Assembly (NCBI RefSeq): GCF_025515305.1
Contig: NZ_JAOPHT010000007.1
Location: 122,927 to 186,926, forward strand
DNA from: Roseicyclus sediminis
Lineage (GTDB): Bacteria > Pseudomonadota > Alphaproteobacteria > Rhodobacterales > Rhodobacteraceae
Length of the DNA stretch: 64,000 nucleotides
Direction: 5' to 3'
The translations under genes were made by a program, and so were the position numbers. The notes below the pieces were generated by a model, which was not told where the DNA came from, did not search any database, and saw nothing but the letters and a program-made list of their open reading frames with translations. Positions 54,099 through 62,670 of this stretch are shown piece after piece; the first letter of the stretch is position 1; each line of letters begins with the position of its first letter.

Positions 54099-54992
54099 TC
54101 AAGGCAAATCTGCCTTTGCACCCGAAAGGGTGGCGCGTGCGGCGCTTTCGGGCCAGTGGGCATGGTTGAACACGGCCCCTGTGCGGCGTACCCGCGCCAC
54201 GGCGCCGGGATCGATCTCGGCCACTGCCCAGCCGGGATCGTTCAACGCCCGCTCGGCGAGGACACCCGTTGCCGGAAAACCGAGGTCGGGCGGCCCGTAG
54301 ACCGCGGCGGCGCCCGCGTTCTCGTCGACGGCGGGCGACCACGCGGCATCGCCGACGGTGGGCGCATGCACCACGACGCATTGCCCTTCGAGGGCGCGGG
54401 CCATGGCGCCGACCCGCACGCGCCAGTACCCCGAGACCGCATCGGTGCAGGAAGGGACCAGGAGGATCTCGGCCCCGGCCTCGACAAGCGCGCGGCCCAG
54501 AAGCGGAAACTCCGCATCATAGCAGATCAGGACCCCGACCCGGCCGAGCGCGGTGTCGAAGACCCTGAGCGGCCCGCCCGGCACCACGTCCCAGCGCTCG
54601 CGCTCGAAGCGTGTCATCACCTGCTTGTCCTGGTGGCCGTGGGGGCCCTCGGGTCCGAAGAAGGCCGCGCGGTTCACGGGGCGCGCGCCGAAGGCCGCGT
54701 CGAAAACCGGACCGGACGGTGCGAGAATGTGGACGCCCCGCGCACGGGCCAGCCGCTCGGTCAGCGCGTCGGCCTCCGCCGTCCAGCGCGCGGCGGCATG
54801 CAGGCTCGCCTCGAGATCGGCCGCCGCCTCCGCCCCGTCGAGCGTGGCCAGTTCCATGCGCCCGTACTCCGGGAAGACGAGAAGCTCCGCCCCTTGCCCC
54901 ACAGCGGCGTCGACCCACTCGGTCACCTTGGCCGCATAGGCGTCCCAGTCCCGAAGGAAACTCAGCGGATAAGCGGCGGCGGCGATCCTCAC
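54099..54992 (-). CDS. Carbon-nitrogen hydrolase (nitrilase superfamily)
   Basis: A 297-residue hydrolase with the full catalytic triad of the nitrilase fold: E42 (FPEYGRMEL), K123 (HQDKQVMT) and C157 (ICYDAEFP). Such enzymes cut amides, nitriles or carbamoyl groups; the substrate is not evident. Its start overlaps the stop of a GNAT gene (ATGA at 54989), and that in turn overlaps a SnoaL-like gene, so the three form a unit. The unit separates infA from the phosphatase gene, which are neighbours in related genomes. Confidence 0.88.
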   Translation of the reverse strand: MRIAAAAYPLSFLRDWDAYAAKVTEWVDAAVGQGAELLVFPEYGRMELATLDGAEAAADLEASLHAAARWTAEADALTERLARARGVHILAPSGPVFDAAFGARPVNRAAFFGPEGPHGHQDKQVMTRFERERWDVVPGGPLRVFDTALGRVGVLICYDAEFPLLGRALVEAGAEILLVPSCTDAVSGYWRVRVGAMARALEGQCVVVHAPTVGDAAWSPAVDENAGAAAVYGPPDLGFPATGVLAERALNDPGWAVAEIDPGAVARVRRTGAVFNHAHWPESAARATLSGAKADLP

Positions 54993-55573
54993 AGCGTCCT
55001 CATCCAGAATTGCAGGGGCTTGGCGGTCTGACCTTCGTCGCCGATGTCGCGCCAGGAGAATTCGGCGACGACACCGTCGAGCCTTTCATACCCGCGCGCG
55101 CCCCAGAAGCCGTCGAGAGGGCGATACCCCTCGGGCCGCGCCGGATGATCGGCGGGGCGCACCACGCCACAGAACGCGACGCGGCTATAGCCCAGGCGGC
55201 GGGCATGGGCCTCGCGACGGTCGAAAAAGGCATGCCCCGCCCCCTGCCCCCGGTATCCCGGAAGGAGCACGGATTCCGCGCAGTAGAAGACATCGCCGAA
55301 GTCGATCCCCGTCCCGTCGAAGGCCGCGCGGAAGTCGTCGGCATGGTCGCCGAGCGGCATTCCCGTCGCCGCCCCGACCATTTCCGCGCCGTCGTAGGCG
55401 CCCACCACGATGCTGTCGCCCTTCGCATAGCGCGCGAGATAGCTCCGCTCGTAGTCGAAATCGCCCTCGTAGAGGTAGGGCCAGTCCCGGAAGACGGTGA
55501 TCCGCAGTCGGGCGAGGCCGTCGACGACCTCGGCGATATCCGGCCCCGTGAAGTCCCGGAATTCCAGGCTCAT
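54989..55573 (-). CDS. GNAT-family N-acetyltransferase
   Basis: A 194-residue acyltransferase. The acetyl-CoA pyrophosphate loop is seen in LLPGYRGQGAGHAFF (motif A, about residue 108), preceded by a strand in DVFYCAESV. The N-terminus (LRITVFRDWPYLYEGDFDYE) resembles a subgroup of uncharacterised GNAT proteins common in proteobacteria. It overlaps both neighbours by 4 bp and so is coupled to the SnoaL-like gene and the nitrilase. Acceptor substrate unknown. Confidence 0.85.
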   Translation of the reverse strand: MSLEFRDFTGPDIAEVVDGLARLRITVFRDWPYLYEGDFDYERSYLARYAKGDSIVVGAYDGAEMVGAATGMPLGDHADDFRAAFDGTGIDFGDVFYCAESVLLPGYRGQGAGHAFFDRREAHARRLGYSRVAFCGVVRPADHPARPEGYRPLDGFWGARGYERLDGVVAEFSWRDIGDEGQTAKPLQFWMRTL

Positions 55574-55986
55574 GCCGAGACCTGCCGCACCCAGTCGGCG
55601 AGGTTGTAGTAGGTGACGACGCGCGCGATCCGCCCATCCGCGACGGTGAAGAACCCGCCCGCCGGCAGGACATAGGTTTGCCCCCGTGCCTCCGGCAGCC
55701 CCGCGTCGGTGGAAAGGTAGGTGCCGTTCACCGTGAATTCGGCCGCGGCGCGGGTGCCGTCGGGGCTCGCCATCACGACGATGTCCGTCAGTTCCTCGCG
55801 GTAGCAGTCGGACATGTGCGCGCAGAATGCCGCGAAGGCCTCCTTGCCCCTGCGCACCGCGCCCTCGTTCACGTGGTGGGCCACGTCGTCGGACAGGCAG
55901 TCGAGCATGCCCGCGACGTCCCCCTCGTTGAACGCCGCGTAATAGCGCGCCACCAGCGCGCGGGTCGCATCCATCGCCTCGCTCAT
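55570..55986 (-). CDS. SnoaL/NTF2-like (ketosteroid-isomerase-related) protein
   Basis: A 138-residue protein of the cone-shaped NTF2-like fold: an N-terminal helix pair (ARYYAAFNEGDVAGMLDCLSDD), then a curved sheet ending FFTVADGRIARVVTYYNL. Members act as isomerases, hydrolases or binding proteins, so function cannot be set. Its first codons overlap the phosphatase stop at 55983, which may tie the three inserted genes to transcription from the conserved block. Confidence 0.82.
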   Translation of the reverse strand: MSEAMDATRALVARYYAAFNEGDVAGMLDCLSDDVAHHVNEGAVRRGKEAFAAFCAHMSDCYREELTDIVVMASPDGTRAAAEFTVNGTYLSTDAGLPEARGQTYVLPAGGFFTVADGRIARVVTYYNLADWVRQVSA

Positions 55987-56456
55987 GGCAAGTCTCCCGT
56001 TTCATGGGTCGGCGGGCCGAAGCGGTCGATCATCCGGCTCACGATCTGGTCGCGCGCCTGCCGGTAGGCGGAGAGCTTCGCCTCCCGCGTCTCGCCCAGC
56101 CCCGTGGGGTCGAGGATCGGCCAGTATTCCACGTCGGTATGGAAATGCCGCGTCATGTCGAGCGCGCGCCGCTGGCTCGCCGGGCTCAGCGCCACGATCA
56201 GGTCGAAGCCCGAGATATCGTCGCCCCATTGCTGCATCTCGTCGAAGCTCCGCACGCGGTGCCGCTCCAGTTCCACGCCCAGTTCGGCGCAGACCGCCAC
56301 TGCGAAACCGTCGATGTCGAGCTCGCCCTTCACGCCGGCCGACTGCACGTAGGCGCGGTGGCCGTAGAACTTCTTCATCAGCCCTTCCGCCATGGGAGAA
56401 CGCGTCGCGTTATGGTCGCAACAGAAGAGCACCGACTGGGGGAAGTCCGTGGCCAC
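55983..56456 (-). CDS. Low-molecular-weight phosphotyrosine phosphatase/arsenate-reductase-like protein
   Basis: A 157-residue protein with the CX5R phosphate loop at C13-R19 (CDHNATR) directly after the first strand (SVLFC). The general-acid region DPTGLGE near residue 116 is DPxG-like. It is a usual member of the hisD-UPF0262-infA block in Rhodobacteraceae. Whether it dephosphorylates protein tyrosines or reduces arsenate is not decided by sequence; no arsenic-resistance genes are near. Confidence 0.87.
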   Translation of the reverse strand: MATDFPQSVLFCCDHNATRSPMAEGLMKKFYGHRAYVQSAGVKGELDIDGFAVAVCAELGVELERHRVRSFDEMQQWGDDISGFDLIVALSPASQRRALDMTRHFHTDVEYWPILDPTGLGETREAKLSAYRQARDQIVSRMIDRFGPPTHETGDLP

Positions 56457-56464
56457 GGCCCCGC

Positions 56465-56947
56465 TCAGCCCCCGAAATGCAGGACGCAGATCAGGGTGAA
56501 GAGCCGCCGGGCGGTGTCCATGTCGACCTCGGCCTTGCCTTCGAGACGTTCCTCCAGGATGCGCGCGCCCTCGTTGTGGATGCCGCGCCGGGCCATGTCG
56601 ATCGCCTCGATCTGGCTGGGTGGCAGGCGTTTCACGGCGTCGTAATAGCTTTCGCAGATCTGCCAGTAATCCTTGACCACCTGCCGGAACGGGCTGAGCG
56701 AGAGGTGGAATTCCGCGGCCTCGCGCCCGTCCTCGGTATCCACGTCGAAGACCAGCCGCTTTTCCCGGATCGCGAGCGTCAGGCGATAGGGACCTTCGGG
56801 CACCTCGCGCCCCTCGCGGGCGGGCAGCACGAAGGAGTTCTCCTCCAGGAGGTCGAAGACCGCCACCTTCCGCTCCTGCTCGATCTCGGGCGTGGGTGCG
56901 GGCATGCCGCTGGTGTCGATATCGATCTGGCAGATATGCATTGTCAT
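56465..56947 (-). CDS. UPF0262 family protein
   Basis: A 160-residue conserved alphaproteobacterial protein of unknown function. The recognisable section is EQERKVAVFDLLEENSF, RLTLAIREKRLVFD, HLSLSPFRQVVKDYWQICESYYDAVK and EAIDMARRGIHNEG. It lies 8 bp before the phosphatase gene and 35 bp after hisD. ATGs at 56947 and 56941 are both possible starts. Its constant company with hisD and infA is known, but no role has been shown. Confidence 0.9.
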   Translation of the reverse strand: MTMHICQIDIDTSGMPAPTPEIEQERKVAVFDLLEENSFVLPAREGREVPEGPYRLTLAIREKRLVFDVDTEDGREAAEFHLSLSPFRQVVKDYWQICESYYDAVKRLPPSQIEAIDMARRGIHNEGARILEERLEGKAEVDMDTARRLFTLICVLHFGG

Positions 56948-56982
56948 CACGTCTCCCCAGGCAAGGGCATGCCTCAAGCGCG

Positions 56983-58284
56983 CTAACGGTTCAAGCGGTC
57001 GAGCCTTGCGCGGACCGATGCGCCATGTGCCTCGAGGCTTTCGGATCGTGCCAGCGTTTCGGCCGCCGGGCCTATGGCGCGCAAGGCCGCAGGGGTCATC
57101 TGCGCCAGAGTGGTGCGCTTCATGAAGTCGAGCACGGAGAGACCGGAGGAGAACCGCGCCGACCGGGCGGTCGGCAGGACGTGGTTCGGCCCGCCGATGT
57201 AGTCGCCGATCGCCTCGGGCGTCCACTGGCCGAGAAAGACGGCGCCCGCGTGGGTGATCTTCGCCAGCAGGGCCTCGGGGTCTGCGACGCAAAGCTCCAG
57301 GTGCTCGGGCGCGATCCGGTCGGAAAGCGCCGCCGCCTCGTCGAGATCGCGCACCGTGACGATGGCGCCATAGTCGCGCCAGGAGGGCCCCGCGATCTCG
57401 CGCCGCTCCAGGGTCAGAAGGCGCCGGTCCACCGCCTCGGCCACCGCCTTGCCGAAGGCAACGTCGTCGGTGATCAGGATGGACTGCGCGCTCTGGTCGT
57501 GCTCGGCCTGGCTCAACAGATCGATGGCGATCCAGTCGGGGTCGTTGTCGGCATCCGCGATCACGAGGATCTCGGAGGGCCCTGCGATCATGTCGATGCC
57601 CACCTTGCCGAAGACCCGCCGCTTCGCCGCCGCGACATAGGCGTTGCCCGGGCCGGTGATCTTGTCGACGGGCGCGATGGTTGCGGTGCCATAGGCCATC
57701 GCCGCCACCGCCTGCGCACCACCGATGCGATAGACCTTCTCGACCCCCGAAAGCCGCGCGGCCAGCAGGACAAGCGGATTGGCCACCCCGTCGGGCGTCG
57801 GCGCGCAGATCACCAGCCGCTCCACCCCGGCCACCTGCGCGGGAATCGCGTTCATCAGAACGCTCGACGGGTAGGAGGCGAGGCCCCCCGGCACGTAGAG
57901 CCCCGCCGCCGACACCGGTGTCCAGCGCCAGCCCAGCGTCGCCCCCTCGGGATCGGTCCAGCGCGCATCCTCGGGCCGCTGGCGGACGTGGTAGGCGCGG
58001 ATGCGCTCGGCCGCGAGTTCAAGGGCCGCGCGTTCGTCATCGGGCACGGTGACGATGGCCGCGTCGATCTCGTCCGCCGTGAAGGCCATCGTTTCGGGCG
58101 TCAGCCGCAGACGGTCGAACCGCTCCGTCAGCTCGATCACGGCGGCATCGCCCCGGGCGCGCACGTCGGCGATGATCGAGGCGACCGCGTCGTCGACCTC
58201 GGGCGCTTCCTCGCGCTTCATCTCCAGAAGCGCCGCGAAACATCCCTCGAAGCCCGCGTCATTCGTATCCAGGAATACCGGCAT
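56983..58284 (-). CDS. hisD: Histidinol dehydrogenase
   Basis: A 433-residue enzyme that performs the last two oxidations of histidine synthesis, turning L-histidinol into L-histidine. Recognised blocks are GLYVPGGLASYPSSVLMNAIPA, RIGGAQAVAAMAYGT, KITGPGN.YVA.AKR, DMIAGPSEI, LLSQAEHD (zinc ligands Gln-x2-x-His) and DYIGGPNHVLPT. The start at 58284 fits the family N-terminus; the upstream extension to 58407 does not look coding. It heads the conserved minus-strand block after DUF2948, from which it is now split by a cytochrome gene. Confidence 0.96.
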   Translation of the reverse strand: MPVFLDTNDAGFEGCFAALLEMKREEAPEVDDAVASIIADVRARGDAAVIELTERFDRLRLTPETMAFTADEIDAAIVTVPDDERAALELAAERIRAYHVRQRPEDARWTDPEGATLGWRWTPVSAAGLYVPGGLASYPSSVLMNAIPAQVAGVERLVICAPTPDGVANPLVLLAARLSGVEKVYRIGGAQAVAAMAYGTATIAPVDKITGPGNAYVAAAKRRVFGKVGIDMIAGPSEILVIADADNDPDWIAIDLLSQAEHDQSAQSILITDDVAFGKAVAEAVDRRLLTLERREIAGPSWRDYGAIVTVRDLDEAAALSDRIAPEHLELCVADPEALLAKITHAGAVFLGQWTPEAIGDYIGGPNHVLPTARSARFSSGLSVLDFMKRTTLAQMTPAALRAIGPAAETLARSESLEAHGASVRARLDRLNR

Positions 58285-58371
58285 CTTTTCCCCGTTCGTC
58301 GTGCCGGTTCCCTCTACCGGTTCTGCCGCCGGGGGTGAAGCGGCCAAAAAGCGCGCTCCGACGGCTGCACA

Positions 58372-58385
58372 TTGACTCATATCAA
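58372..58385. promoter_or_regulatory. FNR/FixK-like box upstream of the cytochrome c gene
   Basis: TTGAC-TCAT-ATCAA at 58372-58385 differs by one base from the FNR-family consensus TTGAT-N4-ATCAA. It lies 101 bases before the cytochrome c ATG, in an AT-richer intergenic stretch, and upstream of hisD in the other direction. Oxygen-dependent control of the cytochrome is inferred. Confidence 0.5.
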
Positions 58386-58486
58386 ACGAAATAATTGCCA
58401 GGCCCATTAGTGTAACCTGACCGCATGTGCCTCGGGACCGGGTGGGCGCGCGTGGTTTGCATCAGGCTGCACAAAGGAAGGGAACC

Positions 58487-58888
58487 ATGACCAAACTCAC
58501 ACTGATTGCATCGGTGGCGGCGCTCGGAATTTCTGCGACGGCGGCGTTCGCCCAATCGAGTGCAGGGCTCGAGGAATACATCCAAGCCTGCGCCAGTTGC
58601 CACGGCCTGGCCGGGCATGGCGACGGACCGCTGGCCGAATACATGACGGTCGAAGTGCCCGATCTCACGCAGATCAGCATCGCCAACGACGGCGAGTTCC
58701 CGATGTACCACGTCATCAGCATCATCGACGGACGCACGGGCGTGCGCGGCCACGGAAGCCAGATGCCGGTCTGGGGGCAGCGCTACCAGATCGAGGCGAC
58801 GCCCGAGGCGGGCGAATACGGCGCCGAGCTGATTGTGCGCGGCCGCATTCTCGCGCTCGCGCAGCACCTGGAAGCCATTCAGGAATGA
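58487..58888 (+). CDS. Small periplasmic cytochrome c
   Basis: A 133-residue monohaem cytochrome. A signal peptide (cleavage after AFA near residue 22) leads to the haem-binding CASCH at about 35-39; a likely distal methionine is in SQMPVWG. It is of the short class I type used as an electron carrier or oxidase/dehydrogenase partner. A good ribosome site (AAGGAAGGGA) precedes the ATG. It is inserted in reverse orientation between DUF2948 and hisD, with an FNR-like box upstream and its own terminator. Confidence 0.9.
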   Translation: MTKLTLIASVAALGISATAAFAQSSAGLEEYIQACASCHGLAGHGDGPLAEYMTVEVPDLTQISIANDGEFPMYHVISIIDGRTGVRGHGSQMPVWGQRYQIEATPEAGEYGAELIVRGRILALAQHLEAIQE

Positions 58889-58898
58889 CCAGAAGTCC

Positions 58899-58923
58899 CC
58901 GGGCCGCGTCGATCGTGGCCCGG
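58899..58923. terminator. Bidirectional terminator between cytochrome c and DUF2948 genes
   Basis: CCGGGCC (58899-58905) pairs with GGCCCGG (58917-58923) over an 11-base loop, between convergent stops at 58888 and 58938. No T-run is present. Confidence 0.55.
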
Positions 58924-58937
58924 AGGATCCGCCGCGA

Positions 58938-59405
58938 TCACTCGGGGTGTTTCGGCGCGCGCCCCGAGGGGGCCTCGTAGGGCCGCGTCACGTCGGTCAG
59001 CGTGACCTCAAGCGCCTCGACGTCCACCGCAACGGCGCCGTCTCCGGCAAGAACCAGCGTGATCCGCCCCGTCCCGTCCGGGCCCGGCGTCCAGTCGAGC
59101 GTCAGAAGCGACAGGACGGTGTCCGGATCGCCGCGTTCCACGCCCTGGCTCGATACGCCCAGCGCATCCTCGACCGTCAGCACCGCGCGAACCCGCTCGG
59201 GCCGGCGGCGCCCCCCGCCATCCTCCCAGCGAAAGCGGTTCAGGAGGACCGCGAAGCGCCTCCGCCGCGCGTCCCACGTCATCTCGCTGGCGGGAAAGAC
59301 CGCATCCTGCGTCAGGGCAGCGATCACCTTTAGATCGTCGGCATCGAGCGCCCGCAGGGTCACGGGCCGCTCGGCACCATCCTCGAAACGCGCGTCGTCA
59401 GTCAT
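58938..59405 (-). CDS. DUF2948 family protein
   Basis: A 155-residue protein of unknown function, known to me as DUF2948 from its constant place between murA and hisD in Rhodobacteraceae and from blocks such as [36 protein letters not shown] and [18 protein letters not shown]. There is no signal peptide or membrane segment. It overlaps the murA stop by 8 bp, so it is translationally coupled to murA. Confidence 0.88.
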   Translation of the reverse strand: MTDDARFEDGAERPVTLRALDADDLKVIAALTQDAVFPASEMTWDARRRRFAVLLNRFRWEDGGGRRRPERVRAVLTVEDALGVSSQGVERGDPDTVLSLLTLDWTPGPDGTGRITLVLAGDGAVAVDVEALEVTLTDVTRPYEAPSGRAPKHPE

Positions 59406-60669
59406 CGCCCTGCACCCGTTCGATCTTCGCGCCGACGGCCGAAAGCTTCTCCTCCACGCGCTCGTAGCCGCGGTCGAGGTGATAGACGCGGTTGACGACG
59501 GTCTCCCCCTTGGCGGCGAGGCCCGCGAGGATCAGGCTGACCGAGGCACGCAGGTCGGTCGCCATGACCGGCGCACCCTTCAGCGTCTCGACACCCGTGA
59601 CCTTCGCGGTTCCGCCGTGGACGTCGATGCGCGCGCCCATCCGCATCAGTTCAGGCGCGTGCATGAACCGGTTCTCGAAGATCCGCTCCTCCAGGACGCT
59701 CACCCCGTCGGCGAAACACAGCAGCGCCATCATCTGCGCCTGGAGATCGGTGGGGAAGCCGGGGAAGGGCGCGGTGGCCACGTCCACGGCCTTCACGCGG
59801 CCATTCTTGCGCTCGACCCGCAGGCCGGCCTGCGTCTCGCTGACCGAAACGCCCGCCTCTTCCAGCTTCTCGACAAAAGCGCCGATCAGCGACATCTGCC
59901 CCCCCAGAAGCTCGACGGACCCGCCCGCGATGGCAGGCGCCAGCATGTAGGTGCCAAGCTCGATCCGGTCGATCACGACGGGATGGGTCGCGCCGTGCAG
60001 GCGGTCGACCCCCTCGATCGTGATCTCGCCGGTCCCCTCGCCCTCGATCGCGGCCCCCATGGCCCGCAGGCAACGCGCGAGGTCGACGATCTCGGGCTCG
60101 CGCGCCGCATTCTTCAGAACCGTCGTCCCCTTCGCCAGAGTCGCGGCCATCAGCGCGTTTTCCGTCGCCCCGACCGAGACCATGGGAAAGTCGACGATGG
60201 CCCCCTTCAGCCCCGACGGCGCGCGGGCATGGACATAGCCCTCGCGCAGGTCAAGCTCCGCGCCCATCGCCTCGAGCGCCTTGAGATGCAGGTCCACGGG
60301 CCGCGCGCCGATGGCGCAGCCCCCGGGCAGCGAGACGACCGCATGCCCCTCGCGCGCCAGCATCGGCCCAAGCACGAGGATCGAGGCGCGCATCTTGCGA
60401 ACGATGTCGTAATCGGCGGTGTGGTTGTCGAGCCCGTGCGAGGACAGCGCCAGCACCCGCCCGTCGTTCAGCGCCGAGACCTCGGCGCCGAGCGATTGCA
60501 GAAGCGTGGTCATCGTGCGGATGTCCGACAGCCTCGGCGCGTTCGTCAGCGTCAGTGGCTCGTCGCTGAGCAATGTCGCGGGCATGAGCGTAAGACACGC
60601 GTTCTTCGCTCCCGCGATCGGGATCTGCCCCGACAGCGGTCCGTTGCCCGTCACCACGATCCTGTCCAT
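59398..60669 (-). CDS. murA: UDP-N-acetylglucosamine 1-carboxyvinyltransferase
   Basis: A 423-residue enzyme for the first committed step of peptidoglycan synthesis, adding enolpyruvate to UDP-GlcNAc. Active-site residues are K22-N23 in GAKNACL and the fosfomycin-reactive C118 in [15 protein letters not shown] motifs in DRIELGTYM and TDLRASVSL are present. Cys at 118 (115 in E. coli) predicts the normal, fosfomycin-sensitive form. It starts the conserved block and overlaps DUF2948 by 8 bp. Confidence 0.96.
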   Translation of the reverse strand: MDRIVVTGNGPLSGQIPIAGAKNACLTLMPATLLSDEPLTLTNAPRLSDIRTMTTLLQSLGAEVSALNDGRVLALSSHGLDNHTADYDIVRKMRASILVLGPMLAREGHAVVSLPGGCAIGARPVDLHLKALEAMGAELDLREGYVHARAPSGLKGAIVDFPMVSVGATENALMAATLAKGTTVLKNAAREPEIVDLARCLRAMGAAIEGEGTGEITIEGVDRLHGATHPVVIDRIELGTYMLAPAIAGGSVELLGGQMSLIGAFVEKLEEAGVSVSETQAGLRVERKNGRVKAVDVATAPFPGFPTDLQAQMMALLCFADGVSVLEERIFENRFMHAPELMRMGARIDVHGGTAKVTGVETLKGAPVMATDLRASVSLILAGLAAKGETVVNRVYHLDRGYERVEEKLSAVGAKIERVQGDD

Positions 60670-60710
60670 CGCTCCACCCTCGCCTCTTGCAGGCCGGGTC
60701 CATCCGGGGC

Positions 60711-60893
60711 TCAGTCCCCGGTGCCGCCCGTCTCCGCCCGTTTTCTCGCCTGCGCCTTGCGCTTGGCCATGTTGGCCTTCAGCGCTGCCTTCAGCCGCGC
60801 CTCGCGGCCCGTTTTCGCGGGCTGCTTCACGGCCGTTTCCGGTGCCTGTTGCCCGGCCCGTTTCGGCGTTTCGGGGTCACTCCTGCCGACCAT
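60711..60893 (-). CDS. Small basic protein upstream of murA
   Basis: A 60-residue lysine- and arginine-rich protein. The C-terminal [24 protein letters not shown] is predicted helical and is found in short hypothetical proteins next to murA in related genomes, as far as I recall. The ATG at 60893 has AAGAGGG upstream. It lies 41 bp before murA and may be co-transcribed. Function unknown; nucleic-acid or ribosome binding would fit the charge. Confidence 0.65.
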   Translation of the reverse strand: MVGRSDPETPKRAGQQAPETAVKQPAKTGREARLKAALKANMAKRKAQARKRAETGGTGD

Positions 60894-60986
60894 GGAGGCC
60901 CTCTTACCTTGCACCGCCGGAAGCGTCCAGATTGCGCTTGCGTCATATGGCGATTGCGTCTAATCCACCGCCCACACCGCGCGAGG

Positions 60987-61061
60987 GCCGCAGTAGCTCA
61001 GTGGTAGAGCGCACCCTTGGTAAGGGTGAGGTCGGGAGTTCAATCCTCCCCTGCGGCACCA
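60987..61061 (+). tRNA. tRNA-Thr (GGT)
   Basis: A complete 75-base tRNA with encoded CCA. Acceptor GCCGCAG pairs with CTGCGGC; D-arm GCTCAGTGGTAGAGC; anticodon loop TTGGTAA with anticodon GGT; T-arm GGGAGTTCAATCCTCCC. The sequence immediately downstream drops sharply in G+C, as is typical where an element has integrated at the tRNA 3' end. Confidence 0.97.
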
Positions 61062-61189
61062 TCACTCGCTGAAAATTTATTATACTTCAATGTGTTATAG
61101 GGTCTCGGGATTTTTGACCCACCCAATAAACCACCCTTTTGCGAGTGCTTTATGTGCCCCAGGCCAAGCTCGCCGCAACAGAAAAACGA

Positions 61190-61840
61190 CTAGAGCCCCG
61201 CTAGATTTCCACCGGTTCTGAGCAACTGGTCCCACGACACCTCCGGAAACGTTCGCTCTTCGAACCGAACCTCTATGCCGGCGGATTTCTCGTTGAGGGC
61301 GACCTGCAGCAAACTGACGGCCTCGGGCGTTTCGCAATAGACAGCCGGCATGGCGCCGAAATCATCCTCGCAGTTCCGGAAGGCAAGACCTCGGCCTTCG
61401 GGCTCGGTCCCGTCCGGACCGAGGCCTAGCGCCTCCAGTAACCAGACAGCCTCGCTGTCCGGAGAATAGTTGGCCGCCCAGACTGGATAGTAGCCATCTG
61501 CGACAGATGGCTGGAAGGTGTCGTCGCGGGAGAATCGGCCCTCGTCAATCAGTCTCCAGTGATCCCGCTGGGTCAGTTTGCGGAAGCTGCCCTCACCCAA
61601 CGCCTCTTCGATGACGTCGAACTTCACCAGCCGCCGCGGGAACGGCAGGGCGTCGGTCACGATCCGGAAACCCGGGTGGTCGGGGTCGCGATGCATGTAG
61701 ATGACGCGTTTGGCCGTTGGCGGCGGCACGAGCAATGGCGCCTCGTGGCGCAGGTGGTGTTCCAGAATGCGCTCCACCTGTGGCGTCAGGGCGAGCGCCG
61801 AGGCGCCCCGCAGAAAATCTCGTCGCGACAGCATTTGCAT
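61190..61840 (-). CDS. Hypothetical protein with Tat signal
   Basis: A 216-residue protein I do not recognise. It opens with a twin-arginine signal, SRRDFLRGASALALTP, so it is probably exported folded. The remainder is soluble, acidic and rich in aromatic residues; blocks such as RVIYMHRDPDHPGFRIV and YYPVWAANYSPDSEA give no family. The cysteines at mid-chain (FRNCEDD, VYCETPE) could form a disulfide. It stands alone, downstream of tRNA-Thr and convergent with it, in the AT-richer region, which suggests acquired DNA. Confidence 0.7.
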   Translation of the reverse strand: MQMLSRRDFLRGASALALTPQVERILEHHLRHEAPLLVPPPTAKRVIYMHRDPDHPGFRIVTDALPFPRRLVKFDVIEEALGEGSFRKLTQRDHWRLIDEGRFSRDDTFQPSVADGYYPVWAANYSPDSEAVWLLEALGLGPDGTEPEGRGLAFRNCEDDFGAMPAVYCETPEAVSLLQVALNEKSAGIEVRFEERTFPEVSWDQLLRTGGNLAGL

Positions 61841-62670
61841 CCTCCTTCAGAGGGCGTGGCGGTCACGATCTGGATGAGGCTGCACCCGTTTTTTGCCGGA
61901 TCGGCCACATCTCCCGAAGGACGACCACCTTGCCGGGTTGGGCAGGTTGGTGGGGGCCGAAGCCCCGCTCTTGATGCTGCGGATGACTTACCAGAGCGAT
62001 GGCGAGCTCACAATGAATTTACTGCGACACTTGCCGGTGCCCCACGCAACTCGCCAAGGGCTTCGCTAGCTTGAGAGCATGCCGCTGCGAGGACTGATGG
62101 CCGCGAAGGACCGGCAAGCAGACGTTGATGCAACATGCAGCGAACGGCGGCTTCGAGCCCTACTTGGACCTTGCTGTCCGGCGCAGCATTTTTTGCGATT
62201 GGCGAATAGCGGAAATTCGCTGCGGGCGCGAGTGTACCCCGAACCACCGTGGAAGATCAACGTATCGGGCTGGAGATCGCGCACTCCAACGCGCAATCGC
62301 GGATCACATCATCGCCACAGTCATGCAGCTCCAGTGATGGGTCAGGTGGATGCGCACCCGTGGACAAGCTCATGGAAGAGAACCGAATACCAACTTTTGT
62401 TAGCGGAGCTGGTTTCGGTATGCCGGAACCGGAACCAATCAGGCGTCGTGATCGTGTCCTTGGCGGGATGACGACCGGCCAGATCAACTCCGACTTGATG
62501 GCCTTGAAGAACGTCTCGACCACGGGCGGAACGCCACTTGGGGAATGCCCGGTGGAACGGCCTGACAATCGCGCGCCCGACACCAATCCACTTCGAAGGA
62601 TTGATACAGGTCAAAGGCAACGGGTGATTGCCATCGCTACAATTTACCATCGCAACAATTTCATTGGGGA
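61841..62670. other. Gene-poor region with a transposase remnant
   Basis: About 830 bp between divergent genes. A decayed transposase piece lies at about 62437-62535 on the minus strand. The rest has frames without protein-like composition, a T-run (62189-62194) and no tRNA or clear repeats. Base composition is lower in G+C than the main window. It looks like a scar of mobile DNA. Confidence 0.5.
62437..62535 (-). pseudogene. IS3-like transposase fragment
   Basis: On the minus strand the frame encodes VVETFFKAIKSELIWPVV, which matches the ETFFK.IKSELIW block near the C-terminus of IS3-group rve transposases. The DDE residues before it and the downstream helix are missing, so only about 30 residues remain. 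It is a remnant, not an active element. Confidence 0.6.
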
